Assembly: GCF_016863635.1 (NCBI RefSeq)
Contig: NZ_BOPG01000049.1
Location: forward strand, 62,001-126,000
Source: Virgisporangium aurantiacum
Lineage (GTDB): Bacteria; Actinomycetota; Actinomycetes; Mycobacteriales; Micromonosporaceae
Length of the DNA stretch: 64,000 nt
Direction of reading: 5' to 3'
The position numbers and the translations under genes are program-made. Positions 47,779-56,820 of the stretch are shown here, piece by piece. Numbering within the stretch: position 1 is the first letter of the stretch; every line of letters begins with the position of its first letter. The notes beneath the pieces are model-generated. The model was not told where the DNA came from. It did not search any database and was given only the letters and a program-made list of their open reading frames with translations.

Positions 47779-49164
47779 CTAGGACGATTCGCGCGCGGGT
47801 GCGCCGCCGAACAGCACGTCGTCCCAGCTGGGGAGGCGCTTGCGCGGCTTGTCGTCGCCCCCGCGCGCGGGGCCCTCGGGCTGCGACTTCAGCCGGGGCC
47901 GCAGCACCGCCAACGACGGCACCGACGGCGAGTCGACCGGGCCGTCGGGGTCGTCTTCGAACGGTGACGAGGTGGGCACCGGCGCCCCGATGAGGGCGGC
48001 CGCCCCCCGGGCCCGGCGCGGCGGCTCCTGGTTCGCGACCTGTTCGGCCGCTGCGACCTCCCGGGGCGCGCCGAGCGGCCGCTCCAGCGACGCGAGCAGC
48101 GCGTCACGCCCGGAGCGGATCGGGTCGGGACGGGTGGCCCGGCCCTTGTCGAGCGCGGCCGGCTGGTTCTGCGCGGCCGTGCCGTCGGACGTCGACGGCT
48201 CGGCCCCGGATTCCGGCCTGCCCTCGGGGCGCAGCCGGTCGGGGCGGGAATCCGAGCGGCCGGAGTCGGGCCGCAACGGGTCCGGGCGCAGCCGGTCGGG
48301 GCGGCCGGAGTCCGGACGGCCGGAGTCGGGCCGCAACGGGTCGGGCCGGCGGGTGTCCGGACGCAGCCGGTCGGGCCGGAGCGGGTCCGGCCGGTGCTGG
48401 TCGGAACGGTGCTGGTCGGGACGGGTGAGGGCGGCCGGCTCGGCCGGACCCAGGCCCCGTCCGGGCCGGTCGCGGCGCGCCGTGTCGGCAGCCGGACGCA
48501 TCACGTCGTGGCCGCTCCGCATGGCTTCGTACCGCGGGTCGCCCCGGCCGGGCACCGCCGGCGCCGCCTCGACGGAACCGGGAGCCGGCCGCTCGGCGCA
48601 CAGGTACTGGGCCATGTCGTCGTGCGGCGTGACGTGCTGACGGGCCTTGTCGAGCTCCCACACCGCCTGCGCGGTGGCCTTGCCGCTGGGCCAGCGGGCG
48701 ATGACCCGCCAGGTGCCGTCGTCGCGGCGGTAGGCGTCCCAGGAGATCTTCTCCGCGTCGATGCCGTGCTGCCCGAGCCGGGAGTCGACGACCTCGGCCA
48801 GCGAGGCGCCCTTGGGCGACGAGCGGAGCTTCGACCGGCGGGCGTGCTGGGCGAGCATGGCCCGCTCCTGCAGCACCGGGCCGGCGTAGCGGAGCACCCG
48901 GTCGACCGGCACACCGGCGACCCGGGCCACCTCGTCGGCGGATTCACCGGCGCGGATGCGGGCCTGGATGTCGCGCGGGGAGAGCGAGGACGCGCCGGTC
49001 TCGGAGGTCGGTGCGGGTGCCGGGCCCGAGCCGGGGGTGCGTTCGAGGCGCAGTGCGGTGGACACGCGGTCGTCGATGGGCAGCGCGAGGAGTCGGCCCA
49101 CCTCGTCCGCGAGCACGAACGCCTGTCCGTCCTCGGAGAGGGCGACGAACCGGACCGGCCGCAT
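47779..49164 (-). CDS. sepH: Cell-division regulator SepH
   Basis: SepH promotes FtsZ assembly in Actinomycetota. The 461-aa protein has the conserved N-terminal DUF3071 domain (MRPVRFVALSEDGQAFVLADEVGRLLALPIDD) with the helix-turn-helix LSPRDIQARIRAGESADEVARVAGVPVDRVLRYAGPV, then a second conserved part (ISWDAYRRDDGTWRVIARWPSGKATAQAVWELD). A long tail of Arg/Pro/Asp repeats (RPDQHRSDQHRPDPLRPDRL and variants) follows, ending KRLPSWDDVLFG, the conserved C-terminal motif. ATG with GGAGG upstream. Ends 1 nt after the convergent AKR stop. Confidence 0.93.
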   Translation of the reverse strand: MRPVRFVALSEDGQAFVLADEVGRLLALPIDDRVSTALRLERTPGSGPAPAPTSETGASSLSPRDIQARIRAGESADEVARVAGVPVDRVLRYAGPVLQERAMLAQHARRSKLRSSPKGASLAEVVDSRLGQHGIDAEKISWDAYRRDDGTWRVIARWPSGKATAQAVWELDKARQHVTPHDDMAQYLCAERPAPGSVEAAPAVPGRGDPRYEAMRSGHDVMRPAADTARRDRPGRGLGPAEPAALTRPDQHRSDQHRPDPLRPDRLRPDTRRPDPLRPDSGRPDSGRPDRLRPDPLRPDSGRSDSRPDRLRPEGRPESGAEPSTSDGTAAQNQPAALDKGRATRPDPIRSGRDALLASLERPLGAPREVAAAEQVANQEPPRRARGAAALIGAPVPTSSPFEDDPDGPVDSPSVPSLAVLRPRLKSQPEGPARGGDDKPRKRLPSWDDVLFGGAPARESS

Positions 49165-49266
49165 CGCGTTCCTCCGTCCGCAATCGCAGCTGCACCGCCC
49201 GCACGGCTGCTGTCTCAGGACCCCACAGTACGGGCCGAACAGCGTACGGGCGGTGCGACACGCGGC

Positions 49267-50388
49267 CTAGAGGCGCTCCACCACGTAATCGATGCACGTG
49301 GTCAGTGCTTCGACGTCGGCCGGATCGACGGCCGGGTACATCGCGATGCGCAACTGGTTGCGGCCGAGCTTGCGGTAGGGCTCGGTGTCGACGATGCCGT
49401 TGGCCCGCAGGGCCTTGGCGATCGCCGATGCGTCGACGCCGTCGACGAAGTCGATCGTGCCGACGACATTCGATCGCAGCGCCGGATCGGTGACGAACGG
49501 CGTCGCCACCGAGGACTTCTCGGCCCAGCCGTACAGGACCGACGCGCTCTCCGCGCTGCGCCGGACGCCGAAGGCGAGCCCGCCGTTGGCGTTCAGCCAG
49601 TCGGTCGTCTCCGCCGCCAGGAAGATCGTGGCCAGCGCGGGCGTGTTGTAGGTCTGTTCGAGGCGGCTCTGCTCGACGGCCGTCGCCAGGTCGAGGAACG
49701 CCGGCGTCCACCGGTTCGTCGCCTTGATCTCCTCGATCCGGGCGATCGCGGCGGGCGACATCAGCGCGATCCACAGGCCGCCGTCGCTGCCGAAGGCCTT
49801 CTGCGGCGCGAAGTAGTAGACGTCGGTCTCGGTGAGGTCGACGTCCAGGCCGCCGGCGCCGGACGTGGCGTCGTGCAGCATGAGCGCGCCCGGGTCGGCG
49901 CCGACCACGCGCCGGACCGGAACCGCGACGCCGGTGGACGTCTCGTTGTGCGGGGTGCAGTAGGCGTCGATGCCGTCCTCGGCGACCAGGTCCGGCGCCG
50001 AACCCGGGTCGGCCTTGCGCACCGACGCGGGGCCGAGGTGCGGTGCGGTGTCGGCCGCCTTGGCGAACTTCGCGCCGAACTCGCCGAAGTTGGCGAACTG
50101 CGCCCGGTGGCGGATGAGCCCGAACGTGGCGGCGTCCCAGAACGCGGTGGTGCCGCCGTTGCTGAGGATGACCTCGTAACCCTCGGGCGCGCCGAACAAC
50201 CGGGCGATGCCCTGCCGCAGCCGCGCGACCTCGTTCTTCACCGTCTTCTGCCGGTGTGAGGTACCGAGGAACGTGGTGGACACGGAGGCCAGCGCCTCGA
50301 CCGCCTCGGAACGGACCTTGCTGGGTCCGCAACCGAACCGACCATCGGCCGGCTTGAGTGCGTCGGGAATCTGGATGCTCTCGGCCAC
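49267..50388 (-). CDS. serC: Phosphoserine aminotransferase
   Basis: SerC makes 3-phosphoserine from 3-phosphohydroxypyruvate and glutamate, and also serves vitamin B6 synthesis. The 373-aa protein is the actinobacterial form: RFGCGPSKVR start, GTSHRQK, ILSNGGTTAFWDAA, CTPHNETSTGV, HDATSGAGG and the PLP-Lys in YYFAPQKAFGSDGGLW. GTG start. Its ribosome site overlaps a small hairpin arm (see regulatory entry), and the citrate synthase gene lies upstream on the same strand. Confidence 0.94.
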   Translation of the reverse strand: MAESIQIPDALKPADGRFGCGPSKVRSEAVEALASVSTTFLGTSHRQKTVKNEVARLRQGIARLFGAPEGYEVILSNGGTTAFWDAATFGLIRHRAQFANFGEFGAKFAKAADTAPHLGPASVRKADPGSAPDLVAEDGIDAYCTPHNETSTGVAVPVRRVVGADPGALMLHDATSGAGGLDVDLTETDVYYFAPQKAFGSDGGLWIALMSPAAIARIEEIKATNRWTPAFLDLATAVEQSRLEQTYNTPALATIFLAAETTDWLNANGGLAFGVRRSAESASVLYGWAEKSSVATPFVTDPALRSNVVGTIDFVDGVDASAIAKALRANGIVDTEPYRKLGRNQLRIAMYPAVDPADVEALTTCIDYVVERL

Positions 50389-50398
50389 GGGGAAATCC

Positions 50399-50443
50399 TC
50401 TCGGGCGACGGTTACCCCGAGAATCCTGCCATCTTCGGCAGGA
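50399..50443 (-). promoter_or_regulatory. Two hairpins between citrate synthase and serC
   Basis: Stem A is TCTCGGG/CCCGAGA (50399-50405 and 50416-50422), and stem B is TCCTGCC/GGCAGGA (50424-50430 and 50437-50443). On the minus strand the 3' arm of A overlaps the serC Shine-Dalgarno GAGAGG (50397-50402), so A could hide it. B may end the citrate synthase transcript. Confidence 0.45.
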
Positions 50444-50479
50444 AGGCCCGAAATTCAGAACCCCCGAAAGCAGTAGACG

Positions 50480-51586
50480 TCACACGCCGTGGGGAATCTC
50501 GGCCCACCCCTCGACCTCCTGCGGCTTGCGCGGGGCCGGGCCCACGTACGTGGCCGACGGCCGCACCAGCCGGCCGAGGCCGTGCTGTTCGAGGATGTGC
50601 GCGCTCCACCCGGCCACCCGGGCGCAGGTGAACATCGAGGTGAACATGTGCGCCGGTACCTCGGCGAAGTCGAGCACCACGGCCGACCAGAACTCGACGT
50701 TCGTGGCGAGCACCCGATCGGGCTTGCGGGCCTGCAGTTCCTCCAGCGCCGCCTTCTCCAGCGCCTCGGCCACCTCGAAGCGGGGCGAGCCGAGTTCCTT
50801 CGCGGTGCGCCGCAGCACGCGGGCGCGCGGGTCTTCGGCCCGGTACACCCGGTGGCCGAAGCCCATCAGCCGCTCGCCGCGGTCGAGCGCGCCCTTCACG
50901 TAGGCGGTCGCGTCGCCGATCCGTTCGACCTCGCCGAGCATGTGCAGCACCCGCGACGGCGCACCGCCGTGCAGCGGGCCGCTCAGCGCCCCGATCGCGC
51001 TGGAGATGCAGGCCGCGGCGTCGGCGCCGGTGGAGGCGACCACCCGGGTGGTGAACGTCGACGCGTTCATCCCGTGCTCGGCCGCGGAGATGAAGTACGC
51101 GTCGACGGCCTTGACGTGCCGCGGATCGGGTTCGCCCCGCCACCGCTTCATGAACCGCTCGACGATCGTGGTCGCCTTGTCGATCTCCTTCTGCGGCACC
51201 GCCGGCAGGCCGAGACCGCGCGCCGACTGCGCCACGAACGACAGCGCCGTGACCGATACCCGCGCGAGGTCCTCGCGTACCTGGGGAGAGTCGATGTCGA
51301 GCAGTTGGCCGAGCCCCCAGTAGGGCGCCAGCATCGCGACCGCCGACTGCACGTCGACCCGGATGTCGCCGGAGTGCACCGGCACCGGGAACGGCTCGGC
51401 CGGCGGCAACCCGGGCCCGAACCGCCCGTCGACGAGCAGCGCCCACACGTTGCCGAACGACACCTGACCGATCAGATCTTCGATGTCGACCCCGCGGTAC
51501 CGCAGCGCGCCGCCCTGCTTGTCGGGCTCGGCGATCTCGGTTTCGAAGGCGACCACACCTTCGAGGCCCGGTTTGAAATCGGACAT
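50480..51586 (-). CDS. Citrate synthase 2 (actinobacterial CitA type)
   Basis: A 368-aa citrate-synthase-fold enzyme condensing acetyl-CoA with oxaloacetate, of the shorter citrate synthase 2 class. Motifs: ALRYRGVDIEDLIGQ, HGMNASTFTTRVVASTGAD (catalytic His region), SGPLHGGAPSRV, GFGHRVYRAEDPRA (second His) and the catalytic Asp in VLATNVEFWSAVVLDF. ATG at 51586 has GGGAG at about 7 nt. It lies between serC and pdxH; this grouping is common in actinobacteria. Confidence 0.93.
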   Translation of the reverse strand: MSDFKPGLEGVVAFETEIAEPDKQGGALRYRGVDIEDLIGQVSFGNVWALLVDGRFGPGLPPAEPFPVPVHSGDIRVDVQSAVAMLAPYWGLGQLLDIDSPQVREDLARVSVTALSFVAQSARGLGLPAVPQKEIDKATTIVERFMKRWRGEPDPRHVKAVDAYFISAAEHGMNASTFTTRVVASTGADAAACISSAIGALSGPLHGGAPSRVLHMLGEVERIGDATAYVKGALDRGERLMGFGHRVYRAEDPRARVLRRTAKELGSPRFEVAEALEKAALEELQARKPDRVLATNVEFWSAVVLDFAEVPAHMFTSMFTCARVAGWSAHILEQHGLGRLVRPSATYVGPAPRKPQEVEGWAEIPHGV

Positions 51587-51638
51587 CGTGTACTCCCAGG
51601 TCAAACGGCGCGGCGGTGACAACTCTATTGCGAAAGCT

Positions 51639-51654
51639 ATGTGGTTCCGCACAT
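51639..51654. promoter_or_regulatory. Small dyad in the citrate synthase-pdxH divergent gap
   Basis: ATGTG-GTTCCG-CACAT is an inverted repeat with 5-bp arms centred in the 106-bp divergent region. It could be an operator shared by both genes; there is no independent support. Confidence 0.3.
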
Positions 51655-51692
51655 CTTCACGCATTTCGTTGACGTAACGGAAGGATGTCAGC

Positions 51693-52349
51693 GTGACACA
51701 TGGCACATCTGAAGACCCGCTGGCCCGGATGCGGCGCGAGTACTCCGGAGCATTGACAGAAGACGATGTGACGGTCGGATGGCCGGAGCTGTTCTCCGCC
51801 TGGCTCGCCGCGGCCGTGGCCGCTGACCTGCCCGAACCGAACGCCATGGTGCTCGCCACAGCCGATGGGCAGGGCCGCCCGAGCGCGCGTACGGTGCTGC
51901 TGAAGGGCTACGACGAGCGGGGGTTCGTGTTCTACACCAATTACAACTCCCGCAAGGGCGTCGAGCTGGCCGCCAACCCGCACGCGAGCCTGGTGTTCCT
52001 GTGGCTGCCGGTGTCGCGCCAGGTGCGCGTCGAGGGCACCTGTTCACCGGTGAGCCGGGCCGAGACCGAGGCGTACTTCGCGCTGCGGCCCCGCGGCTCG
52101 CAGCTGGGTGCCTGGGCCAGTCCGCAGTCGGCCGTGGTCGGGTCGCGGGCCGAGCTCGACGAGGCGGCCCGCGCCGTCGAGGAGAGGTTCGCGGAGACGC
52201 CGGACGTGCCGCCGCCCCCGCACTGGGGCGGCTACCGGGTGCGGCCCGACACGGTGGAGTTCTGGCAGGGCCGGCAGGACCGGATGCACGACCGGATCAG
52301 GTACAGCCGCGCAGCGGATGAGTGGAAAGTGGAGCGACTCGCACCTTGA
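51693..52349 (+). CDS. pdxH: Pyridoxamine 5'-phosphate oxidase
   Basis: PdxH oxidises PNP/PMP to PLP with FMN. The 218-aa protein has the flavin-binding stretch ARTVLLKGYDERGFVFYTNYNSRKGVELAANPHASL, the RQVRVEGTC strand, SQLGAWASPQS and the C-terminal signature PHWGGYRVRPDTVEFWQGRQDRMHDRIRY. GTG start with GGAAGGA upstream. It supplies cofactor to neighbouring PLP enzymes such as SerC. Its stop overlaps the MFS start (TTGA). Confidence 0.95.
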   Translation: MTHGTSEDPLARMRREYSGALTEDDVTVGWPELFSAWLAAAVAADLPEPNAMVLATADGQGRPSARTVLLKGYDERGFVFYTNYNSRKGVELAANPHASLVFLWLPVSRQVRVEGTCSPVSRAETEAYFALRPRGSQLGAWASPQSAVVGSRAELDEAARAVEERFAETPDVPPPPHWGGYRVRPDTVEFWQGRQDRMHDRIRYSRAADEWKVERLAP

Positions 52350-53599
52350 GCCTCTTGGGCTTCGTCAAAAAGCACGCGATCGACGTCCGGGCGCTGCGTT
52401 ATCCGGCGTTCCGCCGGTTGTTCATCGGTAACGCGGTCTCGTTCATCGGGTTCCAGTTCACGGCGGTCGCCGTGCCGGTGCAGATGTACGCCATCACCGA
52501 CTCGTCGCTCTGGGTCGGGCTGATCGGCATCGCCGGGCTCGTCCCGTTGCTCATCTTCGCGCTCTGGGGCGGCGCGGTCGCCGACGTGCGCGACCGCCGC
52601 TCGGTGCTCCTGGCCAGTTCCACCCTCATGTGGACGGCGACGCTCGGCCTCCTCGTCCACGCGCTGAGCGGCGTCGACAGCCCGCAGGTGCTGCTCGGCC
52701 TGGTGGCGGTGCAGTCGGCGGCGTTCGCGATCAGCTCGCCCACCCGGTCGGCGATCCTGCCGCGCCTGGTGCCGGCCGAGGAGGTGGCCGCGGCGAGCAC
52801 GCTCGGCTTCACCGTCTCGAACATCGGACAGGTGCTCGGGCCGCTGGGCGCGGGGCTGGTGCTCGCGCACGGCGACTTCGCGCTGGCGTACGGCGTCGAC
52901 GCGGCGCTGTTCACGGTCGCGATGTGGGCGGCGCTGCGGCTGCCGGAGATGCCGCCGGCCGTGCGCGCGCCGGACGCACCCACGAGCCGCCTCGGTGACC
53001 TCGTCGACAGCCTGCGTTACCTGCGTCACCAGCCGGTGCTGCTGCTCACGTTCGCGATCGACATCGCCGCGATGGTGCTCGCGATGCCGCGGGCGGTCTT
53101 CCCCGAGGTGGCGGCCGAGCGGTTCGGCGGCGACAAGGCCGTCGGCTGGCTCTACAGCGCGATCGCGATCGGTGCCGTGGTGGCCGGGCTGGGTTCGGGC
53201 TGGGTGACCCGGGTGCGCCGGCAGGGCCTGGTCATCGTGGCCGCGGTGGTCGGCTGGGGGCTCGCGGTGGCGGTGGCCGGCCTGGCGCCGGCGCTGTGGC
53301 TGGCGGTGCTCGGGCTGGCGCTGGCGGGCGCGGCCGACCTCGTCAGCGCCGCGTTCCGGCAGACGATCCTGCTGACGTTCGCGCCCGACGAGATGCGCGG
53401 CCGGATGCAGGGCGCGTTCATCGCGGTCGTGGCCGGCGGGCCGCGCCTGGGCGACCTGCGGGTCGGCGCGATGGCCGCCACCACCGGCGCGACGGTGGCC
53501 TGGGTCAGCGGCGGCGTCGCGGCGGCGGTCGTCGCGGTGCTGCTCGCTGTGGCGTACCCGGCACTGCTCCGCTACACCGTGCGCGAAGCCGAAAGGTAG
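52346..53599 (+). CDS. MFS exporter (EntS/DHA3-like)
   Basis: A 417-aa transporter with 12 predicted TM helices. It begins LSLLGFVKKHAIDVRALRYPAFRRLFIGNAVSFIGFQFTAVAVPVQ; the loop GGAVADVRDRRSVLL is motif A, and the C-half has TFAPDEMRGRMQGAFIAVVAGGPRLGDLRVG. The TTG at 52346 overlaps the pdxH stop and is preferred; a GTG 24 nt upstream is possible. Translational coupling to pdxH is likely, but the link to B6 is not evident. Substrate unknown. Confidence 0.85.
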   Translation: MSLLGFVKKHAIDVRALRYPAFRRLFIGNAVSFIGFQFTAVAVPVQMYAITDSSLWVGLIGIAGLVPLLIFALWGGAVADVRDRRSVLLASSTLMWTATLGLLVHALSGVDSPQVLLGLVAVQSAAFAISSPTRSAILPRLVPAEEVAAASTLGFTVSNIGQVLGPLGAGLVLAHGDFALAYGVDAALFTVAMWAALRLPEMPPAVRAPDAPTSRLGDLVDSLRYLRHQPVLLLTFAIDIAAMVLAMPRAVFPEVAAERFGGDKAVGWLYSAIAIGAVVAGLGSGWVTRVRRQGLVIVAAVVGWGLAVAVAGLAPALWLAVLGLALAGAADLVSAAFRQTILLTFAPDEMRGRMQGAFIAVVAGGPRLGDLRVGAMAATTGATVAWVSGGVAAAVVAVLLAVAYPALLRYTVREAER

Positions 53600-53610
53600 G
53601 GTGCCGTTTC

Positions 53611-54540
53611 ATGGACGCCGCGACCGAAACCGTCCCGTCACTGTCCGGTACCGAGTGGGTGATCTCGTCCGACGACCATGAGGCCGTCGTGGTCGAGGTG
53701 GGCGGTGGGCTGCGGGCCTACCGGCACGGCTCGGAAGATCTGGTGGACGGATATGAGCCCGGCGAGCTGTGCCCCGGCTCCGCCGGAAAGGTACTGACGC
53801 CCTGGCCCAACCGGGTCCGCGACGGCCGGTACGAGTTCGGCGAGGTCGGCCAGCAACTGCCGATCACCGAGGTGGCCCGGCACAACGCCATCCACGGGCT
53901 GGTGAACTGGGTCCGCTGGACGGCCACGGCGGTCGAGCCCGACGCGGTGACGCTGGAGCACGAGGTGGTGCCGCAGCCCGGCTATCCGTGGCCGCTGTTG
54001 CTGCGCACCCGCTGGGCGGTCGGGCCCGACGGGCTGACGGCCACCCACGAGGCGACGAACACCGGCGTGAAACCGGTGCCGTTCGGCCTGGCGACCCACC
54101 CGTACCTGCGGGTGCCCGGCGTGGCCGTCGACGACGTGGTGCTCGAGGTGCCCTGCCAGAGCCGCGTGCTGGTCGACGGCCGGCTGCTGCCGATCGGCAC
54201 GGCGAAGGTCGCCGGCACCGAGTACGACTTCACCACCGGTCGGCGGATCGGCCCGGCCGTCCTCGACACCGCGTTCGGCGAGGTCGACGCCGGCGACAAC
54301 GCCCGCAGCGTGGTCACGCTGCGCGGCCCCGACGGCAGGGGCGTCGCGTGCTGGGCCGACGACGTGTTCCGCTGGTGGCAGGTGTTCACCGGCGACACGC
54401 TGCACGGTGAGCGGCACCGCCGCTCGATCGCGGTCGAGCCGATGACCTGCCCGCCCGACGCGCTGCGATCCGGCAAGGACGTCATCACGCTCCAGCCGGG
54501 GGAGACCTGGCGGGGCACGTGGGGGATCATGCCGGTCTGA
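53611..54540 (+). CDS. Aldose 1-epimerase family protein
   Basis: A 309-aa galactose-mutarotase-fold protein. Motifs: LTPWPNRVRDGRYEFG, HNAIHGLVNWVRW (His), PFGLATHPYLRVPG (second His) and the catalytic Glu in RRSIAVEPMTCPPDAL, with DDVFRWWQVFTGD before it. ATG at 53611 follows the MFS gene by 11 nt. Its stop overlaps the nitroreductase start (TGATG). Sugar substrate not determined; galM-like mutarotation of free hexoses is the family default. Confidence 0.88.
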   Translation: MDAATETVPSLSGTEWVISSDDHEAVVVEVGGGLRAYRHGSEDLVDGYEPGELCPGSAGKVLTPWPNRVRDGRYEFGEVGQQLPITEVARHNAIHGLVNWVRWTATAVEPDAVTLEHEVVPQPGYPWPLLLRTRWAVGPDGLTATHEATNTGVKPVPFGLATHPYLRVPGVAVDDVVLEVPCQSRVLVDGRLLPIGTAKVAGTEYDFTTGRRIGPAVLDTAFGEVDAGDNARSVVTLRGPDGRGVACWADDVFRWWQVFTGDTLHGERHRRSIAVEPMTCPPDALRSGKDVITLQPGETWRGTWGIMPV

Positions 54541-55145
54541 TGGAACTCGACCGCGTGATCAAGCGTCGGCGGATGGTCCGCAACTACGACCCCGACCGGC
54601 CGGTTCCGCCCGAGGTGGTCGACCGGCTGGTCGACTACGCGATCCGGGCCCCGTCGGCCGGGTTCTCGCAGGGCTGGGGCTTCCTGGTGCTCGAAACGCC
54701 GGACGATCGCGAGCGATTCTGGACGGCCTGCTCGCCCGAGGTCACCACCTCGTGGTCGGACGGCATGCGCCGGGCGCCGCTGATCGTCGTGCCGCACTCC
54801 AACCGCGACACGTACCTCTCCCGTTACGCCGAGCGCGACAAGGGCTGGACCGACCGCGACGAGGCCCGCTGGCCGGTGCCGTACTGGGACATCGACGCGG
54901 GCTTCGCCAGTCTCCTGATTTTGCTGGGGGTGGTCGATGCCGACCTCGGCGCGTGCTTCTTCGGCATCCCGCCCGACCGGTTCGACGCGTACCGGAGCGC
55001 GTTCGGCGTCCCGGCGGAGTTCACGCCGATCGGCGCGATCACCGTCGGATTCCCGGCGCCCGACCGCCGCTCGCCCTCGCTGGCCCGCGGTCGCAAGCCC
55101 GTGACGGAGGTCGTCCATCGCGGACGGTGGGGTACGTCGTACTGA
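54540..55145 (+). CDS. Nitroreductase-family flavoprotein
   Basis: A 201-aa FMN oxidoreductase. The start MELDRVIKRRRMVRNYDPDRPVPPEVVDRLVDYAIRAPSAGFSQGWGFLVL is the typical FMN-phosphate and dimer region (RRRMVRNY; APSAGFSQ). Later ASLLILLGVVDADLGACFFGIPP is the flavin-isoalloxazine side. It overlaps the epimerase stop by 1 nt. Substrate unknown; relatives reduce nitroaromatics or act in cofactor metabolism. Confidence 0.9.
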   Translation: MELDRVIKRRRMVRNYDPDRPVPPEVVDRLVDYAIRAPSAGFSQGWGFLVLETPDDRERFWTACSPEVTTSWSDGMRRAPLIVVPHSNRDTYLSRYAERDKGWTDRDEARWPVPYWDIDAGFASLLILLGVVDADLGACFFGIPPDRFDAYRSAFGVPAEFTPIGAITVGFPAPDRRSPSLARGRKPVTEVVHRGRWGTSY

Positions 55146-55242
55146 CCGTTGCGAATCGGTGAAATGTCTGCCTCGGTCGGTACCCTGATCACTGGTGTTG
55201 TGCAACAGTGCCTGCTGGTCCACGAAAGGGAGGTGCCGCAAC

Positions 55243-55551
55243 TTGATCTTCAAAGCTGTCCGGGACGGCCGGCCCTACCCGGATCACGGAACGACGATCA
55301 AGGATTGGGCCCAGATCCCGCCCCGCCAGGTTCGCCTCGACCAGCTCATCACCACCAAGCGCGAGCTGGCGCTCGACCGGCTGCTCGCCGAGGATTCCAC
55401 GTTCTACGGCGATCTCTTCCCGCACGTGGTCGAGTGGCAGGGCGCGATGTACCTGGAAGACGGTTTGCACCGGGCGCTGCGCTGGGCACTCCAGCAACGT
55501 ACGGCGATCCACGCCCGCGTGCTGGTTCTTCCCCGGGAGTCCGCCTCATGA
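55243..55551 (+). CDS. Small conserved actinobacterial protein, TTG start
   Basis: A 102-aa protein starting at TTG 55243 with GGGAGG 8 nt upstream: LIFKAVRDGRPYPDHG, then IPPRQVRLDQLITTKRELALDRLLAEDSTFYGDLFPHVVEWQGAMYLEDGLHRALRWALQQRTAIHARVLVL. This conserved small family is sometimes labelled a VapB-type antitoxin, but no partner toxin is adjacent here, so that label is doubtful. Its stop overlaps the acyl-CoA dehydrogenase ATG (ATGA), so they share a transcript. Confidence 0.78.
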   Translation: MIFKAVRDGRPYPDHGTTIKDWAQIPPRQVRLDQLITTKRELALDRLLAEDSTFYGDLFPHVVEWQGAMYLEDGLHRALRWALQQRTAIHARVLVLPRESAS

Positions 55552-56702
55552 CCGACCTGCTGGGCCTCGACGAGCAGCACTCCGAGGAGGAGCTGCAGAT
55601 CCGCGCCGTCGTGCGCCGGCTGGTCGACGACAAGGTGCGCCCCAACGTCGCCGCCTGGTACGAGGAGGGCCGGGTGCCGGTCCGCGAGCTGGCCAAGGAG
55701 TTCGCCCAGGTCGGCCTGCTCGGCATGCACCTGGAGGGCTACGGCTGCGCCGGCGCCTCGGCCGTCGCGTACGGGCTGGCCTGCCTAGAACTCGAAGCGG
55801 CCGATTCCGGCGTGCGCAGCCTGGTGAGCGTCCAGGGGTCGCTGGCCATGTACGCGATCTGGCGGCACGGCAGCGAAGAGCAGAAGCAGCAGTGGCTTCC
55901 GGCGATGGCCGCGGGCGACGCCATCGGGTGCTTCGGCCTCACCGAGCCCGACCACGGCTCCGATCCCGGTTCGATGGCCACCCGCGCCCGCCGCGACGGC
56001 GACGACTGGATCCTCACCGGCGGCAAGATGTGGATCACCAACGCCCCGGTCGCCGACGTGGCGGTGGTCTGGGCCCGCGCCGAGGAGGGTGTCGTCGGCT
56101 TCGTCGTGCCGATGAACACGAAGGGCGTCTCCGCGCGCGAGATCACGCGGAAGATGTCGCTGCGCGCGTCCAGCACGGGCGAAATCGTATTGGACGCCGT
56201 GCGCCTGCCCGCCGACGCTCAGTTGCCCGGTGCGCGGGGCCTGAAGGCGCCCCTGAGCTGCCTCACCGAGGCCCGGTACGGGATCGTGTGGGGGGCGCTG
56301 GGTGCCGCCCGCGAGTGCCTCGACGTCACCCTCGACTACGCCAGGACCCGCGAGCAGTTCGGCCGCCCGATCGCCGGCTTCCAGCTCACCCAGGCCAAGC
56401 TCGCCGACATGGCGGTCGAGTGGGAGAAGGGCTACCTGCTGGCCCTGCACCTCGGCCGGCGCGCCGACGCCGGAAAGCTGGAGCCCCACCAGGTGAGCGT
56501 CGGCAAGCTCAACAACGTGCGCGAGGCGCTGACGATCGCCCGCCAGTGCCGAACGATCCTGGGCGCCAACGGCATCAGCGGTGAGTATCCGGTGCTGAGG
56601 CACGCCAACAATCTGGAGAGCGTTCTCACATACGAAGGCACCAGCGAGATCCACCAACTGGTGATCGGCCAGAAGCTGACCGGCCAGAACGCGTTCGCCT
56701 GA
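55548..56702 (+). CDS. Acyl-CoA dehydrogenase, glutaryl-CoA dehydrogenase-like
   Basis: A 384-aa FAD enzyme. Family marks are CFGLTEPDHGSDPGSM, WILTGGKMWITNAPVADVAVVWAR, RTREQFGRPIAGFQLTQ, ILGANGISGEYPVLRHANNLESVLTYEGTSEIHQLVIGQKLTG; the Glu in TYEGTSE is the expected catalytic base. The C-terminal form YEGTSEIH...IGQKLTG resembles glutaryl-CoA dehydrogenases, which decarboxylate and oxidise glutaryl-CoA in lysine/tryptophan breakdown. Starts at ATG 55548 overlapping the previous stop. Confidence 0.9.
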   Translation: MTDLLGLDEQHSEEELQIRAVVRRLVDDKVRPNVAAWYEEGRVPVRELAKEFAQVGLLGMHLEGYGCAGASAVAYGLACLELEAADSGVRSLVSVQGSLAMYAIWRHGSEEQKQQWLPAMAAGDAIGCFGLTEPDHGSDPGSMATRARRDGDDWILTGGKMWITNAPVADVAVVWARAEEGVVGFVVPMNTKGVSAREITRKMSLRASSTGEIVLDAVRLPADAQLPGARGLKAPLSCLTEARYGIVWGALGAARECLDVTLDYARTREQFGRPIAGFQLTQAKLADMAVEWEKGYLLALHLGRRADAGKLEPHQVSVGKLNNVREALTIARQCRTILGANGISGEYPVLRHANNLESVLTYEGTSEIHQLVIGQKLTGQNAFA

Positions 56703-56820
56703 CAGTTCGGCGTCCCGGTCCTGTCCGGACATTGGGGCCTCTTACGACGAGAAGGTGACAGGGGTCCCGGCGGGATTGAGTAGAGTCCGTTGCGGCGACC
56801 CGGCAGTACTGGAGGTATCG

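Noticed and set aside
55243..55551. VapB-type antitoxin
   Set aside because: No VapC/PIN toxin is adjacent, and the gene is coupled to an acyl-CoA dehydrogenase. The protein lacks a clear AbrB or ribbon-helix-helix signature.
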